43,887 bases of DNA from Syntrophus sp. (in: bacteria) (lineage in GTDB: Bacteria > Desulfobacterota > Syntrophorhabdia > Syntrophorhabdales > Syntrophorhabdaceae), in the NCBI GenBank assembly GCA_013824645.1, contig PNOF01000017.1, forward strand, positions 1 through 43,887, written 5' to 3'. Position numbers and translations under genes: made by a program. The notes beneath the pieces are model-generated. The model searched no databases. It saw only the letters and a list, made by a program, of their open reading frames with translations, and was not told the origin of the DNA. Shown piece after piece: positions 19,480-27,743 of the stretch (positions within the stretch are counted from its first letter, which is position 1; each line of letters opens with the position of its first letter).

Positions 19480-22400
19480 TTATTTTACTGACACGATCTT
19501 TCCCCCCAGCGTCTTTGAAATCTTCGGCTGACCGGATTCTATAGTGACCTCTTCACTAATGCTTGATTTCTCTTCGTGTTTAAGGTTTTTCTTATAGATC
19601 TTACTCGTAATGGTAACATCATAGCTGGTCCTGTATTTTCCTTCCGTAACCTTATTGACCTGCAAATTCTGAATATTGAATTTGACCTCATCGAACATAG
19701 TGAAGGTTTTCTGGAGGTTCCTCTGGAGATCCGAAGTGGTCCCTCCATCACTGGATGTCCACTGACTGCTTAGACAGCGCATCACCCCCGAGGTATTCTT
19801 TGATTCATAGGCCTGTCTGAACTGGTTATAGAGTTCTTTTACCTTTGGGGTCAGGTCCTCCGTCTTCGGGATGCCGGCGGCTCCCTGTAGAGAAGCTGTC
19901 TGGCCCGGCTTTGACTGTTGAGGCATGGAACCGATTGAACCAGCTTTAGGCTGTTCCATAACGGTTCCGGAGCCGGCAAAAGGCATCTGGGTTTTTGCCG
20001 GAGCTATATCCTGGGAAGAAGGGGAAGGTTGAGAAGGCATTGTACCTAAACTCTGCGGAGGGGTTGTTTTGGCTGTGCCGGACAATGCCGCAACATCCTT
20101 CTGACCTTGCGGTGCAGCAGACTGTCCTGTCGGGACTGAAGGAGAAGTCTGAGGAATACCTGAAGCCCCGCTCTGTGGAGATGGTGCTTGGGGAATACCG
20201 GAAGACACAGCTGCCGGTTGTGCGGCTCCCTGCGCCATTGTCTGACCTGCTCCTGCCGGCTGACCCTGTCCTTGTGGGGGTATAGCAGTTCCCTGACCAA
20301 TCGGTGGAGTCATCGTTCCTGTACCTGCTGGGGGTGTAGCAGAACCCTTTCCAGCCTGCTGGACCGGCACACCCGGTCCTGTCGGTTGGCCTGACTGACC
20401 CGGTCCTGTCGGTTGACCTGATTGACCCGGACGGCCCGTCTGCCCTGGTCCCGTACCTATCGGGGTGGTAATGCACTTGCCGTTCGCAAATTGCCCGCCT
20501 TTCGTTAAACATTCGTCCTGGAGTTTCCGTTCCTCCTCGGCCTTGGCTCTGTCAATTGTAAACTGTTTAGCTTCCTGGGCAACCTGCGCATTGTACCGTG
20601 TCAGATGATCGTTGATGGCCTTTACCACATCTCCTGCGGCTCCTTTAATGGCAGCATTCTTATGGTTAGCTGCCAGATTGCGGGCAGTATCAAGAGTGAC
20701 GTCGATCCTGGCGTCAACGGTATTTATCGCGGTTTTCATGGAGATTTCCATGGCAAAAGCAGTGCCATTACGCAGGGCAGCACCTAATTTTTCATCGAAG
20801 GTACGGTTTTTAATGCCTTCCTTATATGTCTGACTCCCGTAGGAACTCACCGGGATTGCGCTCACATCGGCGGCCATCTTTGCGATCCTTGTGGCATACA
20901 CAACATTGCCGTTTACTACCGCATAATCGGGTGAATCTATGAAATAGGTGCGTATCTCCGCAGCTTTGGCCTCCAGAATAGTCTTGAGCCCCGTATCCCC
21001 CTTGGGATCCCACTTTGCTATGCCGGTACGTTCGATATCCTGAAGCAGTGCATCCGCTGCCGCGTTTGTCTTAGCCTTGTCAAAGAGGGTCAGGTCCGAA
21101 CTGGATGGGGCCAGAAAGTTACGCTGATTGGCGCCGGAACTGCCTTCGGTTGCGATAGCTACCCGCACTATCGAAACATTTACTGCACCGCCCAGACGAT
21201 TCCCCTGGATTACCGTCGTCCAGTATTCCACCTTTTTAAGCAAACTCCCCAGATACAGTAGGTCCTCCTGGATGCTAACAAGTAGCTTTTGACTATCATC
21301 AATGAACTTTTTGTTCACTTCAGTCTCGACCTCCAGTGCTACTTTCTCAACATCTTTCATATCGAGGATTCTTTTTTCGATGTTAGGAATTACCTGGGCT
21401 TTAGGATCAGACTGTAGTTTCAGCGCATTTATCTGCCCCGTTACCTCTGTAAGCTCCTGCGCATATCGGTCCCTTTCGACGAGGTACCGTTTAAGACTGC
21501 CTATGTATTCCAGCGCACGTTTATAACGCTCATTCGTCCCAGATGCCCGACTGTTTTCGTTGCTTATTTTCTTCCTCAGATCTTCGATATAATAAACGAC
21601 TGCCTGCCCGTTTTCTCCCCACTTAGGGAACGTCATCTTGGGCAATCCCAGGTACCCGTCGGGGGCAACATTCCGGAGGCTGTTCAGGTACTGTTTTGTA
21701 TCAGATGCTGTTACCTGATAGTTCTTTGTTTCGTTAACAGGGAAAAAAGTCGGGACTCTTTGATTGAATGACGCCAGGTTGTCCAGGGCGGCCTTTTTCA
21801 AGTTATCCATATCTACGTATCGTGCGCGTTCTTCACTTGCAAACTTGCCTATTGCCTTACCTGTGGCATCATACTGGAGCTTTGCATTTTCGACATAAAG
21901 TCGCCGTTTTTCATCGTAGTTCTTTTTCTGGCTTTCTAAAGCAGTGAGCTCTGGCTGCACCGTTAGGGCGCGCATTGCAGCCGTAGCGCTATTTATACAT
22001 TTGTGCCACTTCGGGTCTCTGTCCCTCGCCTGCGTATAGCCACCACATGCTTCGAGCGCTCCTTGTAAAGCGTTGCTCTGGCTACTTAAACTCTGCATTA
22101 TTGCTTCGCGCTGAGAGTTGTATGAAGGATGATTATCGCCCGGCGGATTTTCCTTATTGAATTGCTCCGAAAATTTTCCCCACGTTTTAGCGGCATCCTG
22201 TGTCATATTTTTCGCCTGGACTTCCATATCCTGGAGCGACTTGGCCTGACGCAATTGCGTTTCAACCGCATCAATACTGATGAGACCAATCGAGGTGGCA
22301 CTAAACGCTAACGTGGACGGATATTTGGCCGTTGTTGCAACGAATGCAGTCTGAATGGTTTTAGGCATATCCTTTAGCGCCTTTGCCACACTACTCCAGG

Positions 22401-23568
22401 ACTGTTTGAACGCCGCTTTCACCGCATTCTTTCTCTGGCCGGTTACACCTGTATCGGGAAGTATCCTGACGTAAACCCTAACGAAATATCCTATCCTATC
22501 CCGGATATCGTACAGATCGTCCCACTTTTGGTTTTTGTTCGCATTTGCAATAGCCTGCGGCGCCTGTTTTGCATATGCTTCGATCTCTGGCAGCTTCTTT
22601 ACGGCATCTTCGGCATTTACAACAAATTTCTGGAATTCGGGGGTGATCTTCTTCGAGGCCTTCGCGATCTCCAGAAGTGCCTTTCGCATGAACACTTCGC
22701 TCTCGGCTGCCCTGGCGTATTTATTTAATTGGCTCAGGAGCCCGGCGATCCAGGTCTCTATTTCCTGCCTGTTCTTAAACACCTCTGCCTGCTCGGCACG
22801 ATCCACGGCTCCGCCGCCTCCGACGCCTCCTACAATAAGTACATCCCAGAAAGACGGCTCGGGAAAAGTACGTCCAAGTTCCCCTGTCACGTAGGAGTTT
22901 AGTCTCTGACGCCAGTTTTGATCCTGTACAACTTTACGAAAAACATATTCCACTGACTCCTTGGTAACGGGGATCGGGTCGCTCTTGTCGCCAATTTGTC
23001 TCCCTGTCCTCGGTTTTAGTACCGGGTCACTTTCAATAGCGCCGTACAACGATTCTATATCACGGGCAATCTTCGTCGCCTCTACCTGCGCATAGGATTC
23101 TTTCGTGATGGAATATGCCGTCAATGCGAGCTGAAAAACCCCCGTGGAAAGCCCCAGGTATTTCAGTACAGCCTTACCGGATGAGTCCCACCCGGCCACT
23201 TCAGCCAGTATGGTCAGGACCGTTTCTTCACCGGCGCCAATAATGTCACCGGCGCCCGCCTTCCGGCTGGCGCTGCCAGCGGTGGCAGCAAACCCCACAA
23301 TCTTATTTATTTTATCGATATATGGCGCAAGGCGTTGTGTTGCACCGGTATTTGGGTCTTCTTTAAGCTCATCAAATACAATCCCATAGCCTGTGCTGTA
23401 AAGAGAGCCCACGGAACCGAACATGGAGTCGTAAACATCATCTTCTTCATCAGCCCACCCCATCACGGGAACAGCCAACAGGGACAGGATGAGAAAGAAC
23501 ATCCAGAACTTACCGGCATACCCCCTGATAAATTGACATTGGTTCTTTATGAGAGATTGTTTTTCCAT
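19480..23568 (-). CDS. large exported protein with Gly/Pro/Gln linker and NTF2-like C-terminus
   Basis: 1362 residues, function unknown. A membrane segment at about 16-35 (MFFLILSLLAVPVMGWA) looks like a signal peptide cleaved before DEEDD. Residues about 40-1020 are mostly helical and Lys/Glu/Ala-rich with coiled-coil character. A short Cys pair (DECLTKGGQFANGKCIT) precedes residues about 1030-1230, which are extremely rich in Gly, Pro, Gln and Ser (repeats such as GQSGQPTGPG). The last about 120 residues (VKELYNQFRQAYESKNTSGV onward) look like an NTF2/SnoaL-type domain. The start is the ATG with GGGAGGAAGG upstream. Composition predicts a periplasmic or surface fibre-like protein. I know no family for the long helical part. 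Confidence 0.8.
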   Translation of the reverse strand: MEKQSLIKNQCQFIRGYAGKFWMFFLILSLLAVPVMGWADEEDDVYDSMFGSVGSLYSTGYGIVFDELKEDPNTGATQRLAPYIDKINKIVGFAATAGSASRKAGAGDIIGAGEETVLTILAEVAGWDSSGKAVLKYLGLSTGVFQLALTAYSITKESYAQVEATKIARDIESLYGAIESDPVLKPRTGRQIGDKSDPIPVTKESVEYVFRKVVQDQNWRQRLNSYVTGELGRTFPEPSFWDVLIVGGVGGGGAVDRAEQAEVFKNRQEIETWIAGLLSQLNKYARAAESEVFMRKALLEIAKASKKITPEFQKFVVNAEDAVKKLPEIEAYAKQAPQAIANANKNQKWDDLYDIRDRIGYFVRVYVRILPDTGVTGQRKNAVKAAFKQSWSSVAKALKDMPKTIQTAFVATTAKYPSTLAFSATSIGLISIDAVETQLRQAKSLQDMEVQAKNMTQDAAKTWGKFSEQFNKENPPGDNHPSYNSQREAIMQSLSSQSNALQGALEACGGYTQARDRDPKWHKCINSATAAMRALTVQPELTALESQKKNYDEKRRLYVENAKLQYDATGKAIGKFASEERARYVDMDNLKKAALDNLASFNQRVPTFFPVNETKNYQVTASDTKQYLNSLRNVAPDGYLGLPKMTFPKWGENGQAVVYYIEDLRKKISNENSRASGTNERYKRALEYIGSLKRYLVERDRYAQELTEVTGQINALKLQSDPKAQVIPNIEKRILDMKDVEKVALEVETEVNKKFIDDSQKLLVSIQEDLLYLGSLLKKVEYWTTVIQGNRLGGAVNVSIVRVAIATEGSSGANQRNFLAPSSSDLTLFDKAKTNAAADALLQDIERTGIAKWDPKGDTGLKTILEAKAAEIRTYFIDSPDYAVVNGNVVYATRIAKMAADVSAIPVSSYGSQTYKEGIKNRTFDEKLGAALRNGTAFAMEISMKTAINTVDARIDVTLDTARNLAANHKNAAIKGAAGDVVKAINDHLTRYNAQVAQEAKQFTIDRAKAEEERKLQDECLTKGGQFANGKCITTPIGTGPGQTGRPGQSGQPTGPGQSGQPTGPGVPVQQAGKGSATPPAGTGTMTPPIGQGTAIPPQGQGQPAGAGQTMAQGAAQPAAVSSGIPQAPSPQSGASGIPQTSPSVPTGQSAAPQGQKDVAALSGTAKTTPPQSLGTMPSQPSPSSQDIAPAKTQMPFAGSGTVMEQPKAGSIGSMPQQSKPGQTASLQGAAGIPKTEDLTPKVKELYNQFRQAYESKNTSGVMRCLSSQWTSSDGGTTSDLQRNLQKTFTMFDEVKFNIQNLQVNKVTEGKYRTSYDVTITSKIYKKNLKHEEKSSISEEVTIESGQPKISKTLGGKIVSVK

Positions 23569-23661
23569 TCGCCTTCCTCCCGATATTGTATTAATCTTTG
23601 TAGTACCGCCCGACACGCAATCCGACACTTACGAGGCGATCCGTTAAGACCCGGATGCCTT

Positions 23662-23784
23662 GGGGCGACCCGACACCGAGTCGGGTACCCCGCGATTAAT
23701 GCCGATGAACCTTTTCGGTCCTGCGGCCAGTGTCGCGTTTAGGACAGTTCTCGCTGTTTGAGCGACAAGCGAGTTCGAGAACTG
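23662..23784. repeat. structured non-coding island with two hairpin groups
   Basis: The 23569-23962 interval holds no gene. GGGG-cga-CCCGAC, a 5-nt loop and GTCGGG-ta-CCCC form one bulged hairpin (23662-23691). CAGTTCTCG (23745-23753) pairs with CGAGAACTG (23776-23784), and CTCGCT can instead pair with the AGCGAG inside, giving alternative folds. It could be a mobile repeat or a structured RNA. Short open frames here look fortuitous. Confidence 0.55.
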
Positions 23785-23859
23785 AGCAAAGGTGAATCGT
23801 GTGCAGGGTAAGGCAGACGAGTGGGAGTGAAGAAAATGGTGACCTCCGAAGAGCAGGGT

Positions 23860-23943
23860 TGATTTAGAAATGGAATAAAACAATCTGAGTTGCCAAGCAA
23901 AAGAAATGGTTATCCCCATAAATACATGATTTAGAAATGGAAT
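23860..23943. repeat. two direct copies of the 17-bp dispersed repeat
   Basis: TGATTTAGAAATGGAAT occurs exactly at 23860-23876 and again at 23927-23943, 67 bp apart in the same orientation. No inverted partner is present. The second copy ends 19 nt from the stop codon of the flavin reductase-like gene. Confidence 0.85.
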
Positions 23944-23962
23944 TAGGCAGCTGAAGTATCAT

Positions 23963-24469
23963 TCATCTCGTGAGAGATCTTATGATTTCGCCCACATACA
24001 TACGATGATAGTCCTTTTGGGGATAATATTCTTCTATCTCAGGCGAGAGAAAATTTTTCGGCAGAATGTCCTGAAAGTATATTTTTTTGCATTCAAGAAC
24101 AAGCCTGGCCTCTGCAAAATAGATGGTATTTTCACCAAATACCGGAGTAAGACCTGTTTCCGCAACCTTGTTGACATCTCTGCCCGACTTTGTGCCGCAG
24201 TATGTGAGTACGTCACGGTACTGCTCTTCAAGAAAGGAAAGGGTATAGAAGGGAGATTCTTCGACAAATTTGTAAGTGTAGCGGTTTGGCCGGATCACAC
24301 ACCAGGCAACTTTTTTCTCCCACATAATGCCAAGCCCGCCCCATGCGCCGGTCATGGTGTTGAAAGATTCCCTGCTGCCGGCTGTAATGAGCATCCAGTC
24401 ACTCCCGATAAGCTTGAAGGGATTGTCCATGACGAACTCAGGATTTATTTCCTTAAAGATATTATTCAT
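23963..24469 (-). CDS. flavin reductase-like FMN-binding protein
   Basis: 168 residues with the split-barrel fold signature of flavin reductase-like proteins (DIM6/NTAB type): GSDWMLITAGSRESFNTMTG near the start, GAWGGLGIMWEKKVAWCVIRP, and EESPFYTLSFLEE..RDVLTYCGTKSGRD. Such proteins bind FMN and act as flavin reductases or redox partners; the natural substrate is unknown. It is cytoplasmic, with no signal peptide. AAAGGTG lies 5 nt before the ATG. It is last in a minus-strand run behind three exported or membrane-anchored proteins, 38 nt from its neighbour. Confidence 0.85.
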   Translation of the reverse strand: MNNIFKEINPEFVMDNPFKLIGSDWMLITAGSRESFNTMTGAWGGLGIMWEKKVAWCVIRPNRYTYKFVEESPFYTLSFLEEQYRDVLTYCGTKSGRDVNKVAETGLTPVFGENTIYFAEARLVLECKKIYFQDILPKNFLSPEIEEYYPQKDYHRMYVGEIIRSLTR

Positions 24470-24507
24470 AATTCACCTTTTAATATATAGCGCCTTTTTT
24501 AACTGTG

Positions 24508-25527
24508 CTATTTCGCTTTTTTGATCTTGAAGCCTTCGGGCAGCATATTAAAGATAAGTCGATCTTTAATAACAAGGTTATAAGAGAGATAGGAGAAACG
24601 CCCTTCGCTTATGGCACTATCTGCGATTATTGTTGTCTGAGGCCATGCAGTACTCTGCATGTTCCGTCCCGTGAGGCTGATGATGGGCCAGATTGTCCCC
24701 TTTTTTGCTACCTGAGTACCCGCAATAGAGAGAAAGAATTTTGTTCCCTTGCCGGGGACAAGTTCTTTTACGTTAATGCCGGCCCCAACACCATCGGCAG
24801 CCTCACCGAAACCGTCCGATTTGGTAATCCTTGAAGCTTCTACATTGGGAGACGTACAGATCCTCTCAAGCTCAAAAAAAGTTACCTCACTGTCTTTCAG
24901 AATTTGCTTAACGGGAACGAAGATACCGAAGGCAAAATCTTTTATAGTTTGATCTGTTTGATTGATTATTTCATAGCCAAGAGAGAGCTCTGTCAGATTT
25001 CCTTTCAGGGGAAGGACCCGGTAATCCGTCTTTACCTTGACACCAAGAAAATCAAAGCCGTCATTTCGCCAGAAATGTCCCTCTTCACCGAAATAGTTAT
25101 CATACTGCCCGACAACAGCTTCACCTGGCAGCAGAAGCACCTTTTTCCAGATAAAGGAGATATCCTTTGTGCCGGTAATGATATCGGGCCGGGCAAGATA
25201 AGATGTCTTTTTTGGCGTAACTTCAATAGGCGAGAAAAGCGGGTCCGGAAGAAGAGAATCATCCAGAAATGCGGGGTATCCATTCCCCTTCCTGTATTTT
25301 TCAAGAGGGAATTTAGAGGTCACCTCCAGGGTCAGTGATGACTCACTGAGATTAACGACCATGGTCTGGTGGTTAATGATGGGGGTGAAATTTCGTGTCT
25401 GGAGGGTATCTCTTTCAATGATATAAAGGGGCAAGGGCTCCTTATCAGCGGCTGCGGCTGACTGCAACAATAATAAAGGAAGCAATACCAGAATGATGAT
25501 GAATGTCTTCAGCCACCGCACGCTCAT
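24508..25527 (-). CDS. exported hypothetical protein
   Basis: 339 residues. Residues 1-27 are a classical signal peptide (RWLKTFIIILVLLPLLLLQS, cleavage near AAA-ADKE). The mature part looks beta-rich, with alternating hydrophobic strands such as LTLEVTSKFPLEKY, YRVLPLKGNLTELSLGYEI and GTKFFLSIAGTQV. It has no recognised catalytic motif, and a single Cys (ERICTSPN) in the mature chain. GAGG lies 9 nt upstream of the ATG. Only 30 nt separate it from the caspase-like gene upstream and 38 nt from the flavin reductase-like gene downstream. I do not recognise the family. Confidence 0.75.
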   Translation of the reverse strand: MSVRWLKTFIIILVLLPLLLLQSAAAADKEPLPLYIIERDTLQTRNFTPIINHQTMVVNLSESSLTLEVTSKFPLEKYRKGNGYPAFLDDSLLPDPLFSPIEVTPKKTSYLARPDIITGTKDISFIWKKVLLLPGEAVVGQYDNYFGEEGHFWRNDGFDFLGVKVKTDYRVLPLKGNLTELSLGYEIINQTDQTIKDFAFGIFVPVKQILKDSEVTFFELERICTSPNVEASRITKSDGFGEAADGVGAGINVKELVPGKGTKFFLSIAGTQVAKKGTIWPIISLTGRNMQSTAWPQTTIIADSAISEGRFSYLSYNLVIKDRLIFNMLPEGFKIKKAK

Positions 25528-25557
25528 AAGAAGTCCTCTTAAGATCAGAAATAAACG

Positions 25558-27126
25558 CTACTTACGGAAGTACTGCATGGGTGCCTGGGGCCTGCCCACA
25601 AAGCACTGTTGCGTAAAGCCATAAAACTTGATGATGTCAACGGCAATTTTTGCTTCTACCTCTTTCTGGTCAAAATCGATCATCGACATGTTGCCCTGAA
25701 TCACCTTCCAGCGCCCCTGTACCTTGGATGCCGTTATATTGTCGGGATTAAAGGCAATACAGTCTTCGCCCTGGAATGGACCCTGAGGGGCTTTTCCGTT
25801 CATGGTATAGTACTGCATGGGCGCCTGGGGCCTGCCCACGAAACACTGTTTATCGAGTTGATAGTGTTTCATGATCTGTGCGGCCTTCTCGGCCTCGCTT
25901 TTGTTCGCTCCAAAATCGATCATCGACATGTTGCCCTGAATCACCTTCCAGCGCCCCTGTACCTGCGAGGCGGTTACGTTATTAGCATTAAAAGGGATAC
26001 AATCCTCGGTAAACTTCCCCGCCTCAACTTCAGCGAATTTTCCGTTAAAGCCTGCCAGGCAGAAGTATCCAAGGAGGTTCTTTTTTTTCTGTGCCTCATT
26101 GAGAGACCAGGCCATTGTCTGGCTCTGGAGGAGTGTATAATCCCAGAAATACTTGTCTACTTCCTCCGATGCTCCGATGGGAAGTCCCTTATTTCCGGCA
26201 ATGTATGTACGGGGGCTGTGTTTCATGATACCGTTTTTGAGACTATATGGTGAAGCGCAGGTATCGCAGGAGTTGAGGAGTATAACGGAGTTGTATATGC
26301 CCTGAAAGGGTACCGTGGTATTGAAATCACCGGACCAGATGACTTCCTGGTTCCATTCCACGATAAGATCAGGGTTTCCATGGCCGATATTATTCCATGC
26401 AACGAGGTTGGTGCCCTTCTGGAGGATATCCATGATGGCAGCCTTGGTGCTTTGATTACCAATCATCTTCGTTGCTGAACCAAAAGCCTTGGTAAAGATA
26501 GTGTGTACCTGGTTGGTGAAGTTTACCGCTGTGGGAATAGTATCGCAGGGCGTGTTGGCAAGGGCCTTCGGTCCGTAAGACTGTGGAAGTGTTATTTTCA
26601 GGTTCTTGAGGATATCGGCTTTCAGCTTAACTGTCGCGTCGCTTACCTTACCCGGATTTTGTATCACCCCTATTGCAGGGCTGTAATGATCGATCTTCTG
26701 TTTCACAAAAACCTGATCGCCTTCCATCTCATAGTCTATTTTGGAAAGTGTTGCCGAATAAATATTTTTATCAAGGAAAAGAATAAGAGCTTCTGCCTGG
26801 ATACGGTTTCCTACTTTACCGATGATCGATACCTTAGGACTAATAGTAGCGCTCTGATTAACAAGGGCTCCGAACTGCTGGGTCAAAAGGAACTTTGCCG
26901 CATTACCGACCCTTTGCTGCTCAGCGGCTTGAATGCCCCCTATCTTTGATGAGATAATAATATCCTTCATGGTTGGCGGCGCCTGTACTGTCGCCGGTAT
27001 CCTGAGGCCTGCGGCAGTTGGGGGTAATTTAACCGCCGGCTCTACCTGCTTCATTTGAGCAAAGCCGAAAGATACGCAAAAGATGACCACCAAGAAAGCG
27101 AAAAACAAAACCTTAAAACGATTCAT
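25558..27126 (-). CDS. exported caspase-like (clan CD) protein with duplicated C-terminal module
   Basis: 522 residues with a signal peptide (1-23, cleavage after GFA). Residues 100-190 look like an inserted alpha/beta region. Residues 240-300 carry the clan CD cysteine-peptidase pattern: NIGH249G and, 38 residues later, a hydrophobic strand ending VILLNSC287DTC. This is the His-Gly and hydrophobic-strand-Cys arrangement of caspases, gingipains and CHAT domains. Peptidase activity is therefore predicted but unproven. Residues 375-440 and 455-520 are two copies of one module (EDCI.FN, VQGRWKVIQGNMSMIDF, QCFVGRPQAPMQY) with an 80-residue period. The module itself recurs in other bacterial exported proteins, as I recall. 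GGAGG 8 nt before the ATG sets the start. Confidence 0.75.
   Translation of the reverse strand: MNRFKVLFFAFLVVIFCVSFGFAQMKQVEPAVKLPPTAAGLRIPATVQAPPTMKDIIISSKIGGIQAAEQQRVGNAAKFLLTQQFGALVNQSATISPKVSIIGKVGNRIQAEALILFLDKNIYSATLSKIDYEMEGDQVFVKQKIDHYSPAIGVIQNPGKVSDATVKLKADILKNLKITLPQSYGPKALANTPCDTIPTAVNFTNQVHTIFTKAFGSATKMIGNQSTKAAIMDILQKGTNLVAWNNIGHGNPDLIVEWNQEVIWSGDFNTTVPFQGIYNSVILLNSCDTCASPYSLKNGIMKHSPRTYIAGNKGLPIGASEEVDKYFWDYTLLQSQTMAWSLNEAQKKKNLLGYFCLAGFNGKFAEVEAGKFTEDCIPFNANNVTASQVQGRWKVIQGNMSMIDFGANKSEAEKAAQIMKHYQLDKQCFVGRPQAPMQYYTMNGKAPQGPFQGEDCIAFNPDNITASKVQGRWKVIQGNMSMIDFDQKEVEAKIAVDIIKFYGFTQQCFVGRPQAPMQYFRK
25671..25964 (-). repeat. intragenic DNA duplication, exact 54-bp core
   Basis: The 54 bases at 25671-25724 recur without change at 25911-25964, a period of 240 bp. 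They encode the conserved GRWKVIQGNMSMIDF part of the repeated module. Identity at synonymous positions means a recent duplication or gene conversion. Confidence 0.85.
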
Positions 27127-27185
27127 AAAATACCTCCGCAACATTAAATTTTTCCGGAAAGCCTGTAGATGCAGGTTCCCCCCCA

Positions 27186-27590
27186 CTATTTGCCATCAAT
27201 GGAGATGATGACAAAACCGTCCCCTGATACAGAGAAAAGAACATTATGAGTTACTGCCGTATAGGTCGCACGATAGAGAAAAAGACCCATCAGCTCAAAG
27301 CGAACGTTGTCCCCCCTGTCTTCAACAAGGGTTATGGCACCACTTGCCTGACCGCTTTTGGCCAAGTCTTCCGGAAAATATTTTTCGATGATCTCGCGAC
27401 CAATGCTTTGAAGTTTTTCTTTCGTCAGGAAAGCCTTGTCTGCAGGCAAAGATTGAATGGTAATAGCAACAGCAGCCGTAGGCTGTTTTCCGGTAGGATT
27501 ACTCATGGATACCTGCACGGTAAATATGAAGACTGGTATGCAAACCAAAACAATGATAACAAATAACTGCTTCGTATATTTTTTTAACAT
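27186..27590 (-). CDS. small membrane-anchored or secreted hypothetical protein
   Basis: 134 residues. One hydrophobic segment (residues 8-27, LFVIIVLVCIPVFIFTVQV) acts as signal anchor or uncleaved signal. The remainder (IQSLPADKAFLTKEKLQSI, FELMGLFLYRATYTAVTHNV) is a soluble alpha/beta domain of no recognised family. The ATG at 27590 has AAAGGTGGA upstream. It is first in the minus-strand run leading to the caspase-like gene (59 nt away), so the two are probably co-transcribed. The upstream gap, 27591-27743, shows no clear promoter or terminator. Confidence 0.65.
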   Translation of the reverse strand: MLKKYTKQLFVIIVLVCIPVFIFTVQVSMSNPTGKQPTAAVAITIQSLPADKAFLTKEKLQSIGREIIEKYFPEDLAKSGQASGAITLVEDRGDNVRFELMGLFLYRATYTAVTHNVLFSVSGDGFVIISIDGK

Positions 27591-27743
27591 ACACGCAGTC
27601 CACCTTTGCAGCAATATTCTATTGCTGCGCTTTATGAGTATTTATTGCTCTTAGTAACAACGAACCCACCCCAAACTTTCCCAACCAGACTGTACAATGA
27701 TTTATTATCACAAAAAATGTACCAACACAAACTTTTTATGATT

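Noticed and set aside
23644-23919. 91-codon frame on the minus strand of the repeat island
   Set aside because: No ribosome site, and it runs through hairpins and a repeat arm. It is better explained as non-coding repeat sequence.
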